From positions 2,790,001 to 2,854,000 of the forward strand of contig NZ_CP026124.1 in NCBI RefSeq assembly GCF_002902905.1: a stretch of 64,000 nucleotides of DNA, read 5' to 3'. How positions within the stretch are numbered: position 1 is the first letter of the stretch; the number at the start of each line of letters is the position of its first letter. This document shows positions 1-9,188 of this stretch, piece after piece. The position numbers and the translations under genes are program-made. Under the pieces are notes generated by a model that was not told the origin of the DNA, did not search any database, and saw only the letters and a list, made by a program, of their open reading frames with translations. The DNA is from Achromobacter sp. AONIH1. GTDB lineage: Bacteria > Pseudomonadota > Gammaproteobacteria > Burkholderiales > Burkholderiaceae_B.

Positions 1-666
1 TTTGGACGCTTGTGCCTGCAGCAGGAAGGACGAGAAGTCCGACGCGCCCAGCGGCGCGCGCACCTGGCCCTTCACTTCGCCGCCGGCGGCCTTGACCACC
101 GCGATGGTGTCACGCTCCAGCGCGTGGCCGAAAGCGTAGTCGGCGGTCAGGAAGAACCAGCTCTTGCCGCCGTCCTTCACCACCGCCGAGCCGGTGCCGC
201 GCGCCAGCGCCACGGTGTCGTAGGCGTAGTGCACGGTAAAGGGCGAGCACTGGGCATTGGTCAGGTCCGAGGCGCCCGCGCCGATGGCGATGAAGGGCTT
301 TTTCTTCTCGGCGGCCACGCCGGCCATGGCCAGGCTGGTCGACGAGTTGGTGCCGGCGATGATGACGTCCACCTTCTGCTCGTCGAACCACTCGCGCACG
401 CGCGCCGAGGCCACATCTGCCTTGTTCTGGTGGTCGGCCGAGACGACTTCGATCTTCTTGCCGTTGATCGAGCCGCCGGCGTCTTCGATCGCCATGCGCA
501 CGGCCTCCAGGCCGCCCTTGCCGTCGATGTCCGAATACACGCCGGACATGTCGGTGATGAAGCCGACGCGGATGACGTCGTCCGAGATGCCTTGCGCCTG
601 GGCGGTGGCCCCGGCAAATCCCAGGCCGGCAGCGGCCAGTGCGGCAGTGATGGTGTGCAGCTTCAT
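1..666 (-). CDS. Branched-chain amino-acid ABC transporter substrate-binding protein (partial)
   Basis: A periplasmic binding protein of the Leu/Ile/Val-binding type, expected to capture a branched-chain amino acid or related compound for the LivF/LivG ATPases encoded upstream. The start ATG is at 666-664 and 222 codons are visible before the window edge cuts off the C-terminus. The N-terminus has a classical signal peptide (Lys, then an Ala/Gly-rich core, cleavage probably after AQA near residue 24), followed by a mature start ISDDVIRVGFITDMSGVYSD typical of periplasmic-binding fold type I. It lies just after livF on the same strand, which supports one operon. The true ligand cannot be read from sequence; members of this family also bind aromatic acids or amides. 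Confidence 0.9.
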   Translation of the reverse strand, partial: MKLHTITAALAAAGLGFAGATAQAQGISDDVIRVGFITDMSGVYSDIDGKGGLEAVRMAIEDAGGSINGKKIEVVSADHQNKADVASARVREWFDEQKVDVIIAGTNSSTSLAMAGVAAEKKKPFIAIGAGASDLTNAQCSPFTVHYAYDTVALARGTGSAVVKDGGKSWFFLTADYAFGHALERDTIAVVKAAGGEVKGQVRAPLGASDFSSFLLQAQASK

Positions 667-730
667 GGGATGACTCCTCTTCCCTTCGGTGTGTGGCGCC
701 GGGAATTCCGGCGAAGACAGGCGGTTTGTT

Positions 731-1441
731 CTAGACGCCCAGCAACTCGTTGAGCGTGTCCTGTTTTTCTGCGAGTTCCGCGGCTTCGAAGTGCTCGACG
801 ATCTGGCCGTGCTCCATGACGTAGAAGCGATCGGCCAGCGGCGCGGCGAAGCGGAAGTTCTGTTCCACCATCACGATGGTATAGCCGCGCTGCTTTAGCG
901 CCGTGATCATGCGGGCCAGGGCCTGCACGATGACCGGCGCCAGGCCTTCGGAGATCTCGTCCAGCAGCAGCAGGTTGGCGCCGGTGCGCAGGATGCGCGC
1001 CACCGCCAGCATCTGTTGTTCGCCGCCCGACAGGCGGGTGCCCGGGGAATGCCGGCGTTCCAGCAGATTGGGGAACATGTCGTAGATCTCGGTCAGCGAC
1101 ATGCCGCCGCCGAGCGAACCGACCACCGGGGGCAGCAGCAGGTTTTCCTCGCAGGACAGGCTGGCGAAGATGCCGCGTTCCTCGGGGCAGTAGCCCACGC
1201 CCAGGTGGGCGATCTTGTAGGTGGGCAGGTCGATGGCCTCGGTGCCGTGGATGCGGACCGAGCCCTTGCGCGAGCCGGTCAGGCCGAGGATGGCCCGCAG
1301 CGTGGTGGTGCGCCCGGCGCCGTTGCGTCCGAGCAGCGTTACGACCTCGCCCTGGCCCACGCGCATATCCACGCCGTGCAGGATATGCGATTCCCCGTAC
1401 CAGGCCTGCAGGCCCGAAATTTCGAGTGCCGGGGTGCTCAT
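731..1441 (-). CDS. livF: Branched-chain amino-acid ABC transporter ATP-binding protein LivF-like
   Basis: One of the two cytoplasmic ATPases that power high-affinity branched-chain amino-acid import; 236 aa, normal LivF length. Walker A is at residues 38-45 and reads GRNGAGRT, so the usual Lys is Arg at 44. The signature LSGGEQ is near 138-142 and Walker B LLLLDE near 157-162. Family knowledge: a Walker A Lys change usually weakens ATP hydrolysis, though I recall this Arg variant in other betaproteobacterial LivF-like proteins. Its start overlaps the end of livG by 4 bp, so the two are translationally coupled. The membrane permeases LivH/LivM are not in the window. Confidence 0.88.
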   Translation of the reverse strand: MSTPALEISGLQAWYGESHILHGVDMRVGQGEVVTLLGRNGAGRTTTLRAILGLTGSRKGSVRIHGTEAIDLPTYKIAHLGVGYCPEERGIFASLSCEENLLLPPVVGSLGGGMSLTEIYDMFPNLLERRHSPGTRLSGGEQQMLAVARILRTGANLLLLDEISEGLAPVIVQALARMITALKQRGYTIVMVEQNFRFAAPLADRFYVMEHGQIVEHFEAAELAEKQDTLNELLGV

Positions 1442-2211
1442 GCATGTGCTCCTTGCAATTCGCCTTCGGTGGTGCCCATGTAGGCCTGCATCACGGCGGG
1501 GTGGCGAGAGACTTCGGCATACGAGCCTTCCGCCAGCACCGATCCGCGCGCCAGCACGGTGATGGTGTCGGCGATCGACGACACCACGTTCATGTTGTGT
1601 TCGACCATCAGGATGGTGCGGCCGGCGCTGACGCGCTTGATCAGCTGGGTGACGCGGTCCACGTCCTCGTGGCCCATGCCCTGGGTGGGTTCGTCCAGCA
1701 GCATCAGCTCGGGCTCCATCGCCAGCGTAGTGGCGATTTCCAGCGCGCGCTTGCGGCCGTAGGGCAGGTTCACCGTGGTTTCATCGGCGAAGGCGCCCAG
1801 ATCCACCTGTTCGAGCAGCTCGCGCGCCGGCGCGTTCAGCGAGGCCAGCTGCCTGTCGCTGCGCCAGAAGTGGAACGACAGGCCGGTCTTGCGCTGCAGG
1901 CCGATGCGCACGTTCTCCAATACGGTCAGGTGCGGGAACACCGCCGAGATCTGGAACGAGCGGATCACGCCGCGCCGCGCGATCTGCGCGGGACGTTCGC
2001 CGGTGATGTCGACGCCGTTGAACTTGATGGTTCCCGACGTGGGGGAAAGGAACTTCGTCAGCAGATTGAAGCATGTGGTCTTGCCCGCGCCGTTCGGCCC
2101 GATCAAGGCATGAATCTCGCCCCGCTTGATACGCAAATCGACCCCATTGACCGCGACGAAGCCGCGGAACTCCTTGGTGAGGCCTTTTGTCTCCAGGATC
2201 GTGTCGTCCAT
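1438..2211 (-). CDS. livG: Branched-chain amino-acid ABC transporter ATP-binding protein LivG-like
   Basis: The second ATPase of the Liv-type importer, 257 aa. Walker A GPNGAGKT is at residues 38-45 with its Lys intact. The signature region has the LivG form NLPYGRKRALEIA and Walker B reads LMLLDEPTQGM. It is the first gene of the visible operon livG-livF-binding protein, all on the minus strand, with a 4-bp overlap into livF. The upstream gap of about 375 bp holds a perfect inverted repeat (2391-2410) that may be an operator. Because LivF has an Arg in Walker A, LivG probably supplies the competent ATP site of the heterodimer; this is inference. Confidence 0.9.
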   Translation of the reverse strand: MDDTILETKGLTKEFRGFVAVNGVDLRIKRGEIHALIGPNGAGKTTCFNLLTKFLSPTSGTIKFNGVDITGERPAQIARRGVIRSFQISAVFPHLTVLENVRIGLQRKTGLSFHFWRSDRQLASLNAPARELLEQVDLGAFADETTVNLPYGRKRALEIATTLAMEPELMLLDEPTQGMGHEDVDRVTQLIKRVSAGRTILMVEHNMNVVSSIADTITVLARGSVLAEGSYAEVSRHPAVMQAYMGTTEGELQGAHA

Positions 2212-2390
2212 GTCGCTGCACCAGCGTTGTATTTATAAGAGTGCCATCCGCCGCGTTGCGCCGGAGCCCCGCAGGGCCGAGAAAGCCGCGTGTAAATTCA
2301 ACGTTTTCTCGAGAGTTGCGGCGAGTATGCGCACCTATTTCTCAAAATTCCATGAGGGTTTTTCATAGGTTTTGCAGTGCGGAAAGCTGA

Positions 2391-2410
2391 ATTGTCAGGT
2401 AGCTGACAAT
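2391..2410. promoter_or_regulatory. Inverted repeat upstream of livG (possible operator)
   Basis: ATTGTCAG-GTAG-CTGACAAT is a perfect 8-bp inverted repeat with a 4-bp centre, about 180 bp upstream of the livG start in the 2212-2586 intergenic stretch. The rest of that stretch shows no gene. A second hairpin (CGCCGGC...GCCGGCG, about 2563-2582) lies just past the nth stop and may mark its transcript end, but it has no T-tract. The regulator is not known. Confidence 0.45.
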
Positions 2411-2586
2411 GCGCGATTTCTAAAGGGCGAAAACGCGGCAAACGCGCGTAGCGCATCGCAACAAACGCGCCTTGATCGTCATCAAACTGACAAATATGCC
2501 GAGCCAGGGAAAACCCGGTTCGAGAACCGAACCGGCGGCGGCCGGAAACGGCCTGGATGAGCGCCGGCGTTAATGCCGGCGGGTTA

Positions 2587-3222
2587 TCAAGCGGGTGTTT
2601 TCGGCTTGTATTCGCACAGGTCGGAAATGCCGCATTGCGGGCATTTCGGTTTGCGCGCCACGCACACATAGCGGCCAAGCAGAATCAGCCAGTGATGGGC
2701 GTTGAGCATATATTCGGCCGGTACGAACTTCTCGAGTTTGCGCTCGACTTCCAGCACGTTTTTTCCGGGCGCGATGCCGGTACGGTTGGACACGCGGAAT
2801 ATATGCGTGTCCACCGCCATGGTGTGTTCGCCGAACGCGGTGTTGAGCACCACATTGGCGGTCTTGCGGCCCACGCCGGGCAGCGCTTCGAGTTCCTCGC
2901 GCGTGCGCGGCACTTCGCCGCCATGCTGCTCGAGCAGGATGCGGCAGGTGGCGATGGCGTTCTTGGCCTTGGTGCGGAACAGGCCGATGGTCTTGATGTA
3001 GTCGGCCAGCCCTTCCTCGCCCAGCGCCAGCATCGCCGCGGGCGTGCCGTGCTCGGGGAAGAACTTGCGCGTGGCGATGTTGACCGACTTGTCCGTGGCC
3101 TGGGCCGACAGCAGCACGGCGATCAGCAGCTGGAACGGCGTGTCGTATTCCAGCTCGGTGGTCGGGTTCGGATTGGCCGCCTGCAGGCGGGCGAAGATCT
3201 CTCGGCGTTTGGCGGCGTTCAT
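2587..3222 (-). CDS. nth: Endonuclease III
   Basis: DNA glycosylase/AP lyase that removes oxidised pyrimidines in base-excision repair; 211 aa, the usual length. The helix-hairpin-helix [13 protein letters not shown] contains the catalytic Lys, the VDTHIFRV segment holds the catalytic Asp, and the C-terminus has the C-x6-C-x2-C-x5-C iron-sulfur cluster loop. The start at 3222 was chosen because it overlaps the stop of the upstream rnfB-like gene in an ATGA arrangement and gives the standard N-terminus [13 protein letters not shown]. Coupling of nth to an Rnf-type gene resembles the E. coli rsx-nth operon, here reduced to one Rnf subunit. Confidence 0.96.
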   Translation of the reverse strand: MNAAKRREIFARLQAANPNPTTELEYDTPFQLLIAVLLSAQATDKSVNIATRKFFPEHGTPAAMLALGEEGLADYIKTIGLFRTKAKNAIATCRILLEQHGGEVPRTREELEALPGVGRKTANVVLNTAFGEHTMAVDTHIFRVSNRTGIAPGKNVLEVERKLEKFVPAEYMLNAHHWLILLGRYVCVARKPKCPQCGISDLCEYKPKTPA

Positions 3223-3860
3223 GGGCGCGGGGCGTTGCGGCGGGCCCGGGCGCGGGCCAGCGCGGATTCGATGGCGGAGCGTTTGCGGTCTTCGTCCTGT
3301 TCGGCCGCCGCGGTGTCGCGCGGCGCGGGAGCGTCGGGGATCTCGGCGGCCATCAGGCGCGCGTTGTCCGCCGCCAGACGCGCCAGGCGCGCCTGATGGC
3401 CGCGATGGCGCTGGCGGCTGATGTCGGCGTCCTCGGCGGTCCAGCCTCGTCCTGCCGGCACCATGTCGATGCAGTCGACCGGACAGGGCGCCACGCACAG
3501 ATCACAGCCGGTGCACCAGTCGGCCAGCACCGTGTGCATGCGCTTGTTGGCGCCGACGATGGCGTCCACCGGACAGGCCTGGATGCAGAGCGTGCAGCCG
3601 ATGCAATGGGCCTCGTCGATGCGCGCCACCAGCAGCGGGCCGGGCTGGCCGCGCGTCAGGTCCAGCGGCAGGATGGGTTGCTCCAGCAGCGCGGCCAGCG
3701 CGGCGATGCCTTCATCGCCGCCGGGCGGGCAGCGGTTGATGGGGGCTGCGCCGGCGGCGATGGCGTCGGCGTAGGGCCGGCAGCCGTCATGGCCGCACTT
3801 GGTGCATTGCGTCTGCGGCAATAGCGCGTCGATGCGGTCGGCGAGCGGGGGACAGGACAT
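3219..3860 (-). CDS. RnfB-like electron-transport ferredoxin protein
   Basis: A 213-aa iron-sulfur protein of the RnfB/RsxB type. It has an N-terminal Fe-S motif [13 protein letters not shown] (residues about 19-31) and two C-x2-C-x2-C-x3-CP ferredoxin motifs ([12 protein letters not shown] and [12 protein letters not shown]) in the middle, then a charged Ala/Arg-rich tail. It lacks the N-terminal membrane helix of true RnfB, and no rnfACDGE genes are present, so it is a stand-alone member. It overlaps nth by 4 bp. The role is probably electron delivery, possibly to Nth or SoxR reduction as in the E. coli Rsx system; that link is inference. Confidence 0.85.
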   Translation of the reverse strand: MSCPPLADRIDALLPQTQCTKCGHDGCRPYADAIAAGAAPINRCPPGGDEGIAALAALLEQPILPLDLTRGQPGPLLVARIDEAHCIGCTLCIQACPVDAIVGANKRMHTVLADWCTGCDLCVAPCPVDCIDMVPAGRGWTAEDADISRQRHRGHQARLARLAADNARLMAAEIPDAPAPRDTAAAEQDEDRKRSAIESALARARARRNAPRP

Positions 3861-3985
3861 GGCGATTCGGTAGAAAACAAAAGGGGCCGCGTGGGCCCCG
3901 TGGACTTACGGTACGGCTGGAAGGCGGCGGGGGATGAGGACAGCGCCTCGTCCGGCCCGCGCGCGATCGCGGCGGGTGCCGCGCT

Positions 3986-5212
3986 TCAGGCCGATTGCCG
4001 GATGAATTCGGCGATTTTAGGACAGATCATCTCGCGCCAGCGGCGGCCCGAGAAAATCCCGTAGTGGCCGCAGTTCGGCGCGGTGTAGTGCTGCTTGCGG
4101 TCGGCCGGGATGTTCTTGCACAGCTTGATCGCCGCGCGCGTCTGGCCCTGGCCCGAGATGTCGTCCAGCTCGCCCTCGATGGTGAAGAGGGCGACCTGCT
4201 TGATATCGGCCGGGCGCACCAGCTTGCCGTCGACTTCCCAGGTGCCGTTCGGCAGCTGGACTTCCTGGAACACCATGCGGATCGTGTCCAGGTAGAACTC
4301 GGCCGGCATGTCCAGCACGGCGTTGTATTCGTCGTAGAAGCGGCGGTGCGCCTCGGCGTCGCTGTCGTCGCCGCGCAGCAGGTCCAGGTAGAAGTCGTAG
4401 TGCGACTTCATGTGGCGGTCGGGATTCATGGCCATGAACCCGGCGTGCTGCAGGAAACCCGGATAGACCTTGCGGCCCGATCCCGGATAGCGCGGCGGCA
4501 CGGGGTGGATGACCTGGTTCTCGAACCACGAATAGGGCTTGGTCGTGGCCAGGCGATTGACCTGCGTGGGCGACTGGCGCGGGTCGATGGGGCCGCCCAT
4601 CATCACCATGCTGCGCGGCTGGCAGGGATCGTTGGCCGAGGCCATCAGCGACACGGCGGCCAGCACCGGCACGGTGGGCTGGCACACGGAAATGACGTGC
4701 ACGTCCGGGCCCAGGTGGCGGATGAAGTCCTGCACGTAGCGCACGTAATCGTTCAGGTGGAACGGGCCGGCCGACAGCGGCACCATGCGCGCGTCGATCC
4801 AGTCGGTCACGTAGACGTCGTGGGCGGGCAGCAGGGCGCGCACGGTGTCGCGCAGCAGCGTGGCATGATGGCCCGACAGCGGCGCCACCAGCAGGACCTT
4901 CGGGTCTTTCTGCGAGGCGTGCCGCACGTCGCGGTGGAAGTGCACCAGGCGACAGAAGGGCTTGTCCAGGGCCACGGCCTCGGTGATGCGGACGGACTTG
5001 CCGTCGATCTCGGTGGCGGGCAGGCCCCAGGCGGGTTTCTGGTATTCCTTGCCGATGCGGGTCATCAGCTCATAGCCGGCGGCCAGCTGACGCGAGATCG
5101 GGGTATAGGCAAGGGGACTGTAGGGGCTGGAGAACAGCTGGGAACCGGCATCCGTGAATGCAGCGAACGGAGTCAGGAAGGCGCGCTGCATTTCGTGCAA
5201 TTGGTACAGCAT
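3986..5212 (-). CDS. phaZ: Intracellular polyhydroxyalkanoate (PHB) depolymerase
   Basis: Hydrolyses stored polyhydroxybutyrate granules to mobilise carbon. It is 408 aa, typical of the Ralstonia PhaZ1-type intracellular enzyme. The lipase-box equivalent carries Cys instead of Ser (VISVCQPTVP, Cys about 177), as in this family, and the catalytic His lies in NCGHYGIFSG near the C-terminus. It is monocistronic on the minus strand. The 328-bp gap to the next gene (5213-5540) holds only AT-rich promoter-like sequence and no ORF I would support. Confidence 0.92.
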   Translation of the reverse strand: MLYQLHEMQRAFLTPFAAFTDAGSQLFSSPYSPLAYTPISRQLAAGYELMTRIGKEYQKPAWGLPATEIDGKSVRITEAVALDKPFCRLVHFHRDVRHASQKDPKVLLVAPLSGHHATLLRDTVRALLPAHDVYVTDWIDARMVPLSAGPFHLNDYVRYVQDFIRHLGPDVHVISVCQPTVPVLAAVSLMASANDPCQPRSMVMMGGPIDPRQSPTQVNRLATTKPYSWFENQVIHPVPPRYPGSGRKVYPGFLQHAGFMAMNPDRHMKSHYDFYLDLLRGDDSDAEAHRRFYDEYNAVLDMPAEFYLDTIRMVFQEVQLPNGTWEVDGKLVRPADIKQVALFTIEGELDDISGQGQTRAAIKLCKNIPADRKQHYTAPNCGHYGIFSGRRWREMICPKIAEFIRQSA

Positions 5213-5540
5213 TTCGAGATGTCCTTCTGGGGTCGTGCGTGTGTCCCGATTATTGCGCCGGGAAGTAAGTGTATTTCGAACTGATCTAAAAGAATTTGCC
5301 GGAAGGGACTGATTTTGTTGCTAAAAAGCGACTCGTCATATCTTTCACGCTAGTTTATGGCGGATTTTATGCCATGGCGTGATGTCGGATGGCGTATCCG
5401 GGGTCAGACGGAGTATGTAGGCGCGGCGGCGCCCGGCGGATACATCGGCTACGGCAATCGGTGGACCGACGCACCCCGGGCTGGCGCCGCACGTGGCTGT
5501 TGGCACACAATGGCGCATCACTGGCTTTGAGGAGCTGGGC

Positions 5541-6185
5541 ATGCCCGTACAGCAGCATATGGAACAGGCCGTGCTGGCCGACCTGCGGCCGACGCAGATG
5601 ACGGTGGGCGCGGCGGAGGTGGCGGTCAAGCGCTCGCAGTGGGCGCAACTCAAGCCCAAGGCGCGCGACAAGCTTCTGCAAAGCCACTGGTTTCCCGCCG
5701 TGCGCGGGCCGCGCGGACGCTTCTATATCGTCGATCATCACCATCTGGGCCAGGCGCTGACCCATGAAAAAGTGCAGAACGTATGGGTGATGCAGCTGGC
5801 CGACTTCAGCGGCGTCGAGACCGACCTGTTCTGGCGGCTCATGGAGTTCCATCACTGGGCGCATCCCTACGATGAAAAAGGCCAGCGCCACGACTTCGCG
5901 GCCATTCCCAAGCGCCTGACGCAATTGAGGGATGATCCTTACCGAAGCCTGGCCGGCGAGGTGCGCAAGGCGGGCGGCTATGCCAAGGACTCCGCGCCGT
6001 TCACCGAGTTCCTGTGGGCGGATTTCTTTCGCCCGTACTTCGGCAAAAGCGAGCTGGGCCATGTCGACGGCCAGGGCCTGCCGCAGGCCTGTGTCGTGTC
6101 GGCGGTGGCGCTGGCGCGCAGCGCCAGGGCGCGCTTTCTGCCGGGCTGGTCCGGCGTGGATGCGCCCGCCGCTCCCCGAGCCTGA
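5541..6185 (+). CDS. ParB-like nuclease-fold protein (ParBc_2 type)
   Basis: About 214 aa, matching the family of putative ParB-like proteins found alone rather than in partition loci (MTVGAAEVAVKRSQW, FYIVDHHHLGQAL, WRLMEFHHWAHPYD). The start at 5541 is preferred because GAGGAG lies 8 bases upstream; an in-frame ATG at 5493 would add 16 residues. The gene ends 1 base before the SulP transporter start, so the two probably share a transcript. No function is established for this family as far as I know; the conserved His cluster suggests an enzyme fold. Confidence 0.8.
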   Translation: MPVQQHMEQAVLADLRPTQMTVGAAEVAVKRSQWAQLKPKARDKLLQSHWFPAVRGPRGRFYIVDHHHLGQALTHEKVQNVWVMQLADFSGVETDLFWRLMEFHHWAHPYDEKGQRHDFAAIPKRLTQLRDDPYRSLAGEVRKAGGYAKDSAPFTEFLWADFFRPYFGKSELGHVDGQGLPQACVVSAVALARSARARFLPGWSGVDAPAAPRA

Positions 6186-6186
6186 C

Positions 6187-7839
6187 ATGCGTCTGCCAAT
6201 GCCCGCCGGGGCCGACTGGGTGGCCGGGCTGTCCATCGCGGGATTGCTGTTGCCCGAGGCCGTCGCTTATGCCGGCATCGCCGGCGTGCCGCCGCAGGCC
6301 GGCGTGATGGCGCTGTTCGCGGGCCTGCTGGCGTATGGGCTGCTGGGCAGCAGCCGTTTCGCGATCGTTTCGTCCACGTCGTCGTCGGCCGCTGTGCTGG
6401 CGGCGGCCACCGCTTCGGTGCTGCATGTAAGCGACGACCTGCGCCATCTGATGGGCGTGGCCATGGTGCTGACGGCCGGCGTGATCTTCGTGGTGGCCGG
6501 CCTGGCGCGGCTTGGCTCGGTGTCGCAGTTCATCGCCAAGCCGGTGTTGCGCGGCTTTGCGCTGGGGCTGGCGCTGACCATTGTCGTCAAGCAGTTGCCG
6601 GTGGCGGTGGCCGTGCATCCGGCGCACAGCGATTTCCTGCGCTATGCCTGGGATCTGCTGAGCCAGTGGTGGCTGTGGAACCTGCATGGCCTGGCGATGA
6701 TGCTGGCGGCGCTGCTGGCGCTGCGCCTGCTCGGGCGCTGGAAGGCGCTGCCGGGCGCCTTGCTGGTGATCGCGGCCGGCATCGGGCTCGACGCGCTGGG
6801 CTACTGCCAGGCCTGGGGCATCGCGCCAGTGGGGACGCTGGCCATCGGTGGCAGCCGGCCGGCGCTGCCATCGCTGGCCCTGGCGGACTGGCTGCGCGTG
6901 GGCCAGCTGGCCATGGCGCTTGCCTTGATCCTGTATGCCGAGTCGTACAGCTCCATCCGCAGCCTGGCGCTGCGCCATGGCGACGCGGTGTCGCCCAACC
7001 GCGATCTGGTGGCGCTGGGCGTGGCCAATGCGCTGTCCGCGCTGTTCCGGGGCATGCCGGTGGGGGCCGGGTATTCGGCCAGCTCCGCCAACGAGGTGGC
7101 CGGCGCGCGCAGCAAGGCGGCGGGCCTGGTCGCCTGCGCGGTGGTCGGCGTATTGGTGTGGCAGTTGCTGCCATGGATGGAGCGCATTCCCGAACCGCTG
7201 CTCGCGGCCATCGTCATCCATGCCGTGGCCCATACCCTGAGCCCAGCGGCGCTGCGGCCCTATTTCGCCTGGCGGCGCGATCGGCTGGTGGCGCTGGCGG
7301 CCTTCGTGGCGGTGATTCTGCTGGGCGTGCTCGACGGGCTGCTGCTGGCCATCGCGGTCAGCATCGCCATGCTGCTCAAGCGTTTTGCCGAACCACGCGT
7401 GAGTTGGCTTGGCCAATTGCCGCATTCACGCGATTACGTCGATACCGCGCGTCATCCCGAAGCCGCCTCGGTGCCGAATGTGTTGATCGCACGGCCCGAG
7501 GCGCCGCTGTTCTTTGGCAACGCCGACGCCATCTTCGCCGCCATCCGCGCGCGCATCGAGGCGCAGCGGGGCGCGGGCCTGCGCGCGGTGGTGCTGAGCA
7601 TGGAGGAGTCGCCCGACCTGGACGGCACCAGCGTGGAAGCGCTGGCCGATTTTGCCGCGCAGATGCGGCAATGGAACCTGCCGCTGGTGCTGGCGCGGAC
7701 CAAGGACGCCGTGCGTGAACTGCTGGCGCGCGTGGACATGGCCGCGTTGCCGGCCAGCGCCTATGTGGCGTGGAGCGTGGATGACGCGGTGGCGGCGCTG
7801 AACGACGCCGGCGAGTCGGAGACAGCGTCGGCGGGCTAG
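6187..7839 (+). CDS. SulP-family anion transporter with STAS domain
   Basis: 550-aa inner-membrane carrier of the SulP/SLC26 family. The N-terminus has the sulfate-transporter signature region (LPEAVAYAGIAGVPPQAG), roughly ten membrane segments follow to about residue 400, and a C-terminal STAS domain ends the protein (RPEAPLFFGNADAIF..., LDGTSVEALADF). Family members move sulfate, bicarbonate or dicarboxylates, and the substrate here is not determined. The start was chosen at 6187, directly after the stop of the ParB-like gene; longer upstream readings are the neighbouring gene in another frame. Confidence 0.9.
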   Translation: MRLPMPAGADWVAGLSIAGLLLPEAVAYAGIAGVPPQAGVMALFAGLLAYGLLGSSRFAIVSSTSSSAAVLAAATASVLHVSDDLRHLMGVAMVLTAGVIFVVAGLARLGSVSQFIAKPVLRGFALGLALTIVVKQLPVAVAVHPAHSDFLRYAWDLLSQWWLWNLHGLAMMLAALLALRLLGRWKALPGALLVIAAGIGLDALGYCQAWGIAPVGTLAIGGSRPALPSLALADWLRVGQLAMALALILYAESYSSIRSLALRHGDAVSPNRDLVALGVANALSALFRGMPVGAGYSASSANEVAGARSKAAGLVACAVVGVLVWQLLPWMERIPEPLLAAIVIHAVAHTLSPAALRPYFAWRRDRLVALAAFVAVILLGVLDGLLLAIAVSIAMLLKRFAEPRVSWLGQLPHSRDYVDTARHPEAASVPNVLIARPEAPLFFGNADAIFAAIRARIEAQRGAGLRAVVLSMEESPDLDGTSVEALADFAAQMRQWNLPLVLARTKDAVRELLARVDMAALPASAYVAWSVDDAVAALNDAGESETASAG

Positions 7840-7843
7840 CCTG

Positions 7844-8644
7844 TCACCAATAATTTTCCACGGCCAGATTGCCGGGAATACCCCGGCGGCCGGGCTTGAA
7901 GCCGCGTTCGCCCAGCAGTTTGCGGGCATCGGCCAGCATGGCCGGGTTGCCGCAGAGCATGATCTTGGCGGTTTCCGGGTCCAGCGCCTGGCCGGCGAGC
8001 TGCTCCAGGCGGCCGTCGGCGATCAGGGTGGTCAGCCGTTCCTGCGGCATGCCGGGCAGGGCTTCGCGGGTGGCAATGGGCAGGTAGACGAGTTTGCGCG
8101 GATCGGCGGCGAAGTGGCTGGCCAGGTCCGGGCGGCGGGCGAGGCTTTCGATTTCCTCGCGGTAGGCCAGCTCTTCGGCGGTACGGACGCCGTGCACCAG
8201 GATGATGCGGCGGTAGGCGTTCCAGACCGCGGGGTCGCGCAGGATGGACAGGTAGGCGGACAGCCCGGTGCCCGAGGCCAGCAGCCACAGGTCGCCACCG
8301 GGCGCGAAGCGTTCCAGGGTCAGGAAGCCATAGGGCGCTTTTTCCACGTACAGCGCGTCGCCGGGTGCCAGGCGGGCCATGCGGGGACTGAACAGGCCTT
8401 CAGGGACCACGATGGAGTAGAACTCCAGCCAGGGCTGGCCGGGTGCCGACACCATCGAGTAGGCGCGCCACAGGGTAGGCGCGCCGTCGGGATCATCCGC
8501 CGCCGGCAGGCCGACCCGGGCGAACTGGCCGGGTTGGAAATCGTAGGCGTCGTCGCGCGTCACGCGCACCGAGAACAGCTTGCCGGGCACCCAGGTGTGG
8601 ACGCTGGTGACGGTCTGGCGCGTGTATTTGGAGTCTTCGGTCAT
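7844..8644 (-). CDS. fpr: Ferredoxin--NADP reductase
   Basis: 266-aa flavoprotein that exchanges electrons between NADPH and ferredoxin or flavodoxin. The FAD-binding motif ([10 protein letters not shown]) follows an N-terminal beta-barrel, and the NADP-binding stretch is [13 protein letters not shown]. The C-terminus ends in an aromatic Trp (VENYW), typical of bacterial subclass enzymes. Its next upstream neighbour on the same strand is a 7Fe ferredoxin, about 50 bp away, a likely redox partner. Fpr enzymes often serve oxidative-stress responses, but no SoxR/FinR site was identified here. Confidence 0.92.
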   Translation of the reverse strand: MTEDSKYTRQTVTSVHTWVPGKLFSVRVTRDDAYDFQPGQFARVGLPAADDPDGAPTLWRAYSMVSAPGQPWLEFYSIVVPEGLFSPRMARLAPGDALYVEKAPYGFLTLERFAPGGDLWLLASGTGLSAYLSILRDPAVWNAYRRIILVHGVRTAEELAYREEIESLARRPDLASHFAADPRKLVYLPIATREALPGMPQERLTTLIADGRLEQLAGQALDPETAKIMLCGNPAMLADARKLLGERGFKPGRRGIPGNLAVENYW

Positions 8645-8693
8645 CGGGTTACCGCGTCGCGGACGGCCAGGGCGGCGCGCCGCGGGGCGCGGA

Positions 8694-9017
8694 CTACTTT
8701 TCCAGGTATTGCAGCTTGTCCTGCACGCCGTTCCACTGGTCGGCGTCGGGCAGGGGCTTCTTGGCGCGGCTGATGCTGGCGAACTCGGGCGAGAGTTCGG
8801 CGTTCAGCGCGATGAAATTCAGCTGGTCCTGCGGCACGTCTTCTTCGGCGTAGATGGCGTTGGCCGGACATTCGGGGATGCAGACGGCGCAGTCGATGCA
8901 TTCGTCCGGGTCGATCACGAGGAAGTTCGGACCCTCACGAAAACAGTCCACCGGGCACACGTCTACGCAATCGGTGTACTTGCACTTGATACAGTTTTCG
9001 GTGACTACGTGGGTCAT
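8694..9017 (-). CDS. fdxA: 7Fe ferredoxin (3Fe-4S / 4Fe-4S)
   Basis: 107-aa FdxA-type ferredoxin. The N-terminal cluster ligands ([20 protein letters not shown] and the following CP) give a mixed 3Fe-4S/4Fe-4S arrangement, and [12 protein letters not shown] supplies the second cluster. The C-terminal tail after the clusters is the usual FdxA extension. The start at 9017 gives the standard [10 protein letters not shown]-terminus; a longer in-frame reading to 9086 has no family support. It is divergent from pncB, and the roughly 170-bp space between them must hold both promoters. Confidence 0.95.
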   Translation of the reverse strand: MTHVVTENCIKCKYTDCVDVCPVDCFREGPNFLVIDPDECIDCAVCIPECPANAIYAEEDVPQDQLNFIALNAELSPEFASISRAKKPLPDADQWNGVQDKLQYLEK

Positions 9018-9188
9018 TCTCAGGAACTCCGGGATCGGCGGCGTGTGTTTCGGCTTTATAGGTATTGCCGGGCGGATTTTAACCAATGCCGCGCCATCGC
9101 GTCCCGAATACCCGTATTGACATCGTGGCGCGAAGGGGGGAGAGCCCTGCGCTCTATGCTATGGTGTGGCGAAACGATACGCGCAATC

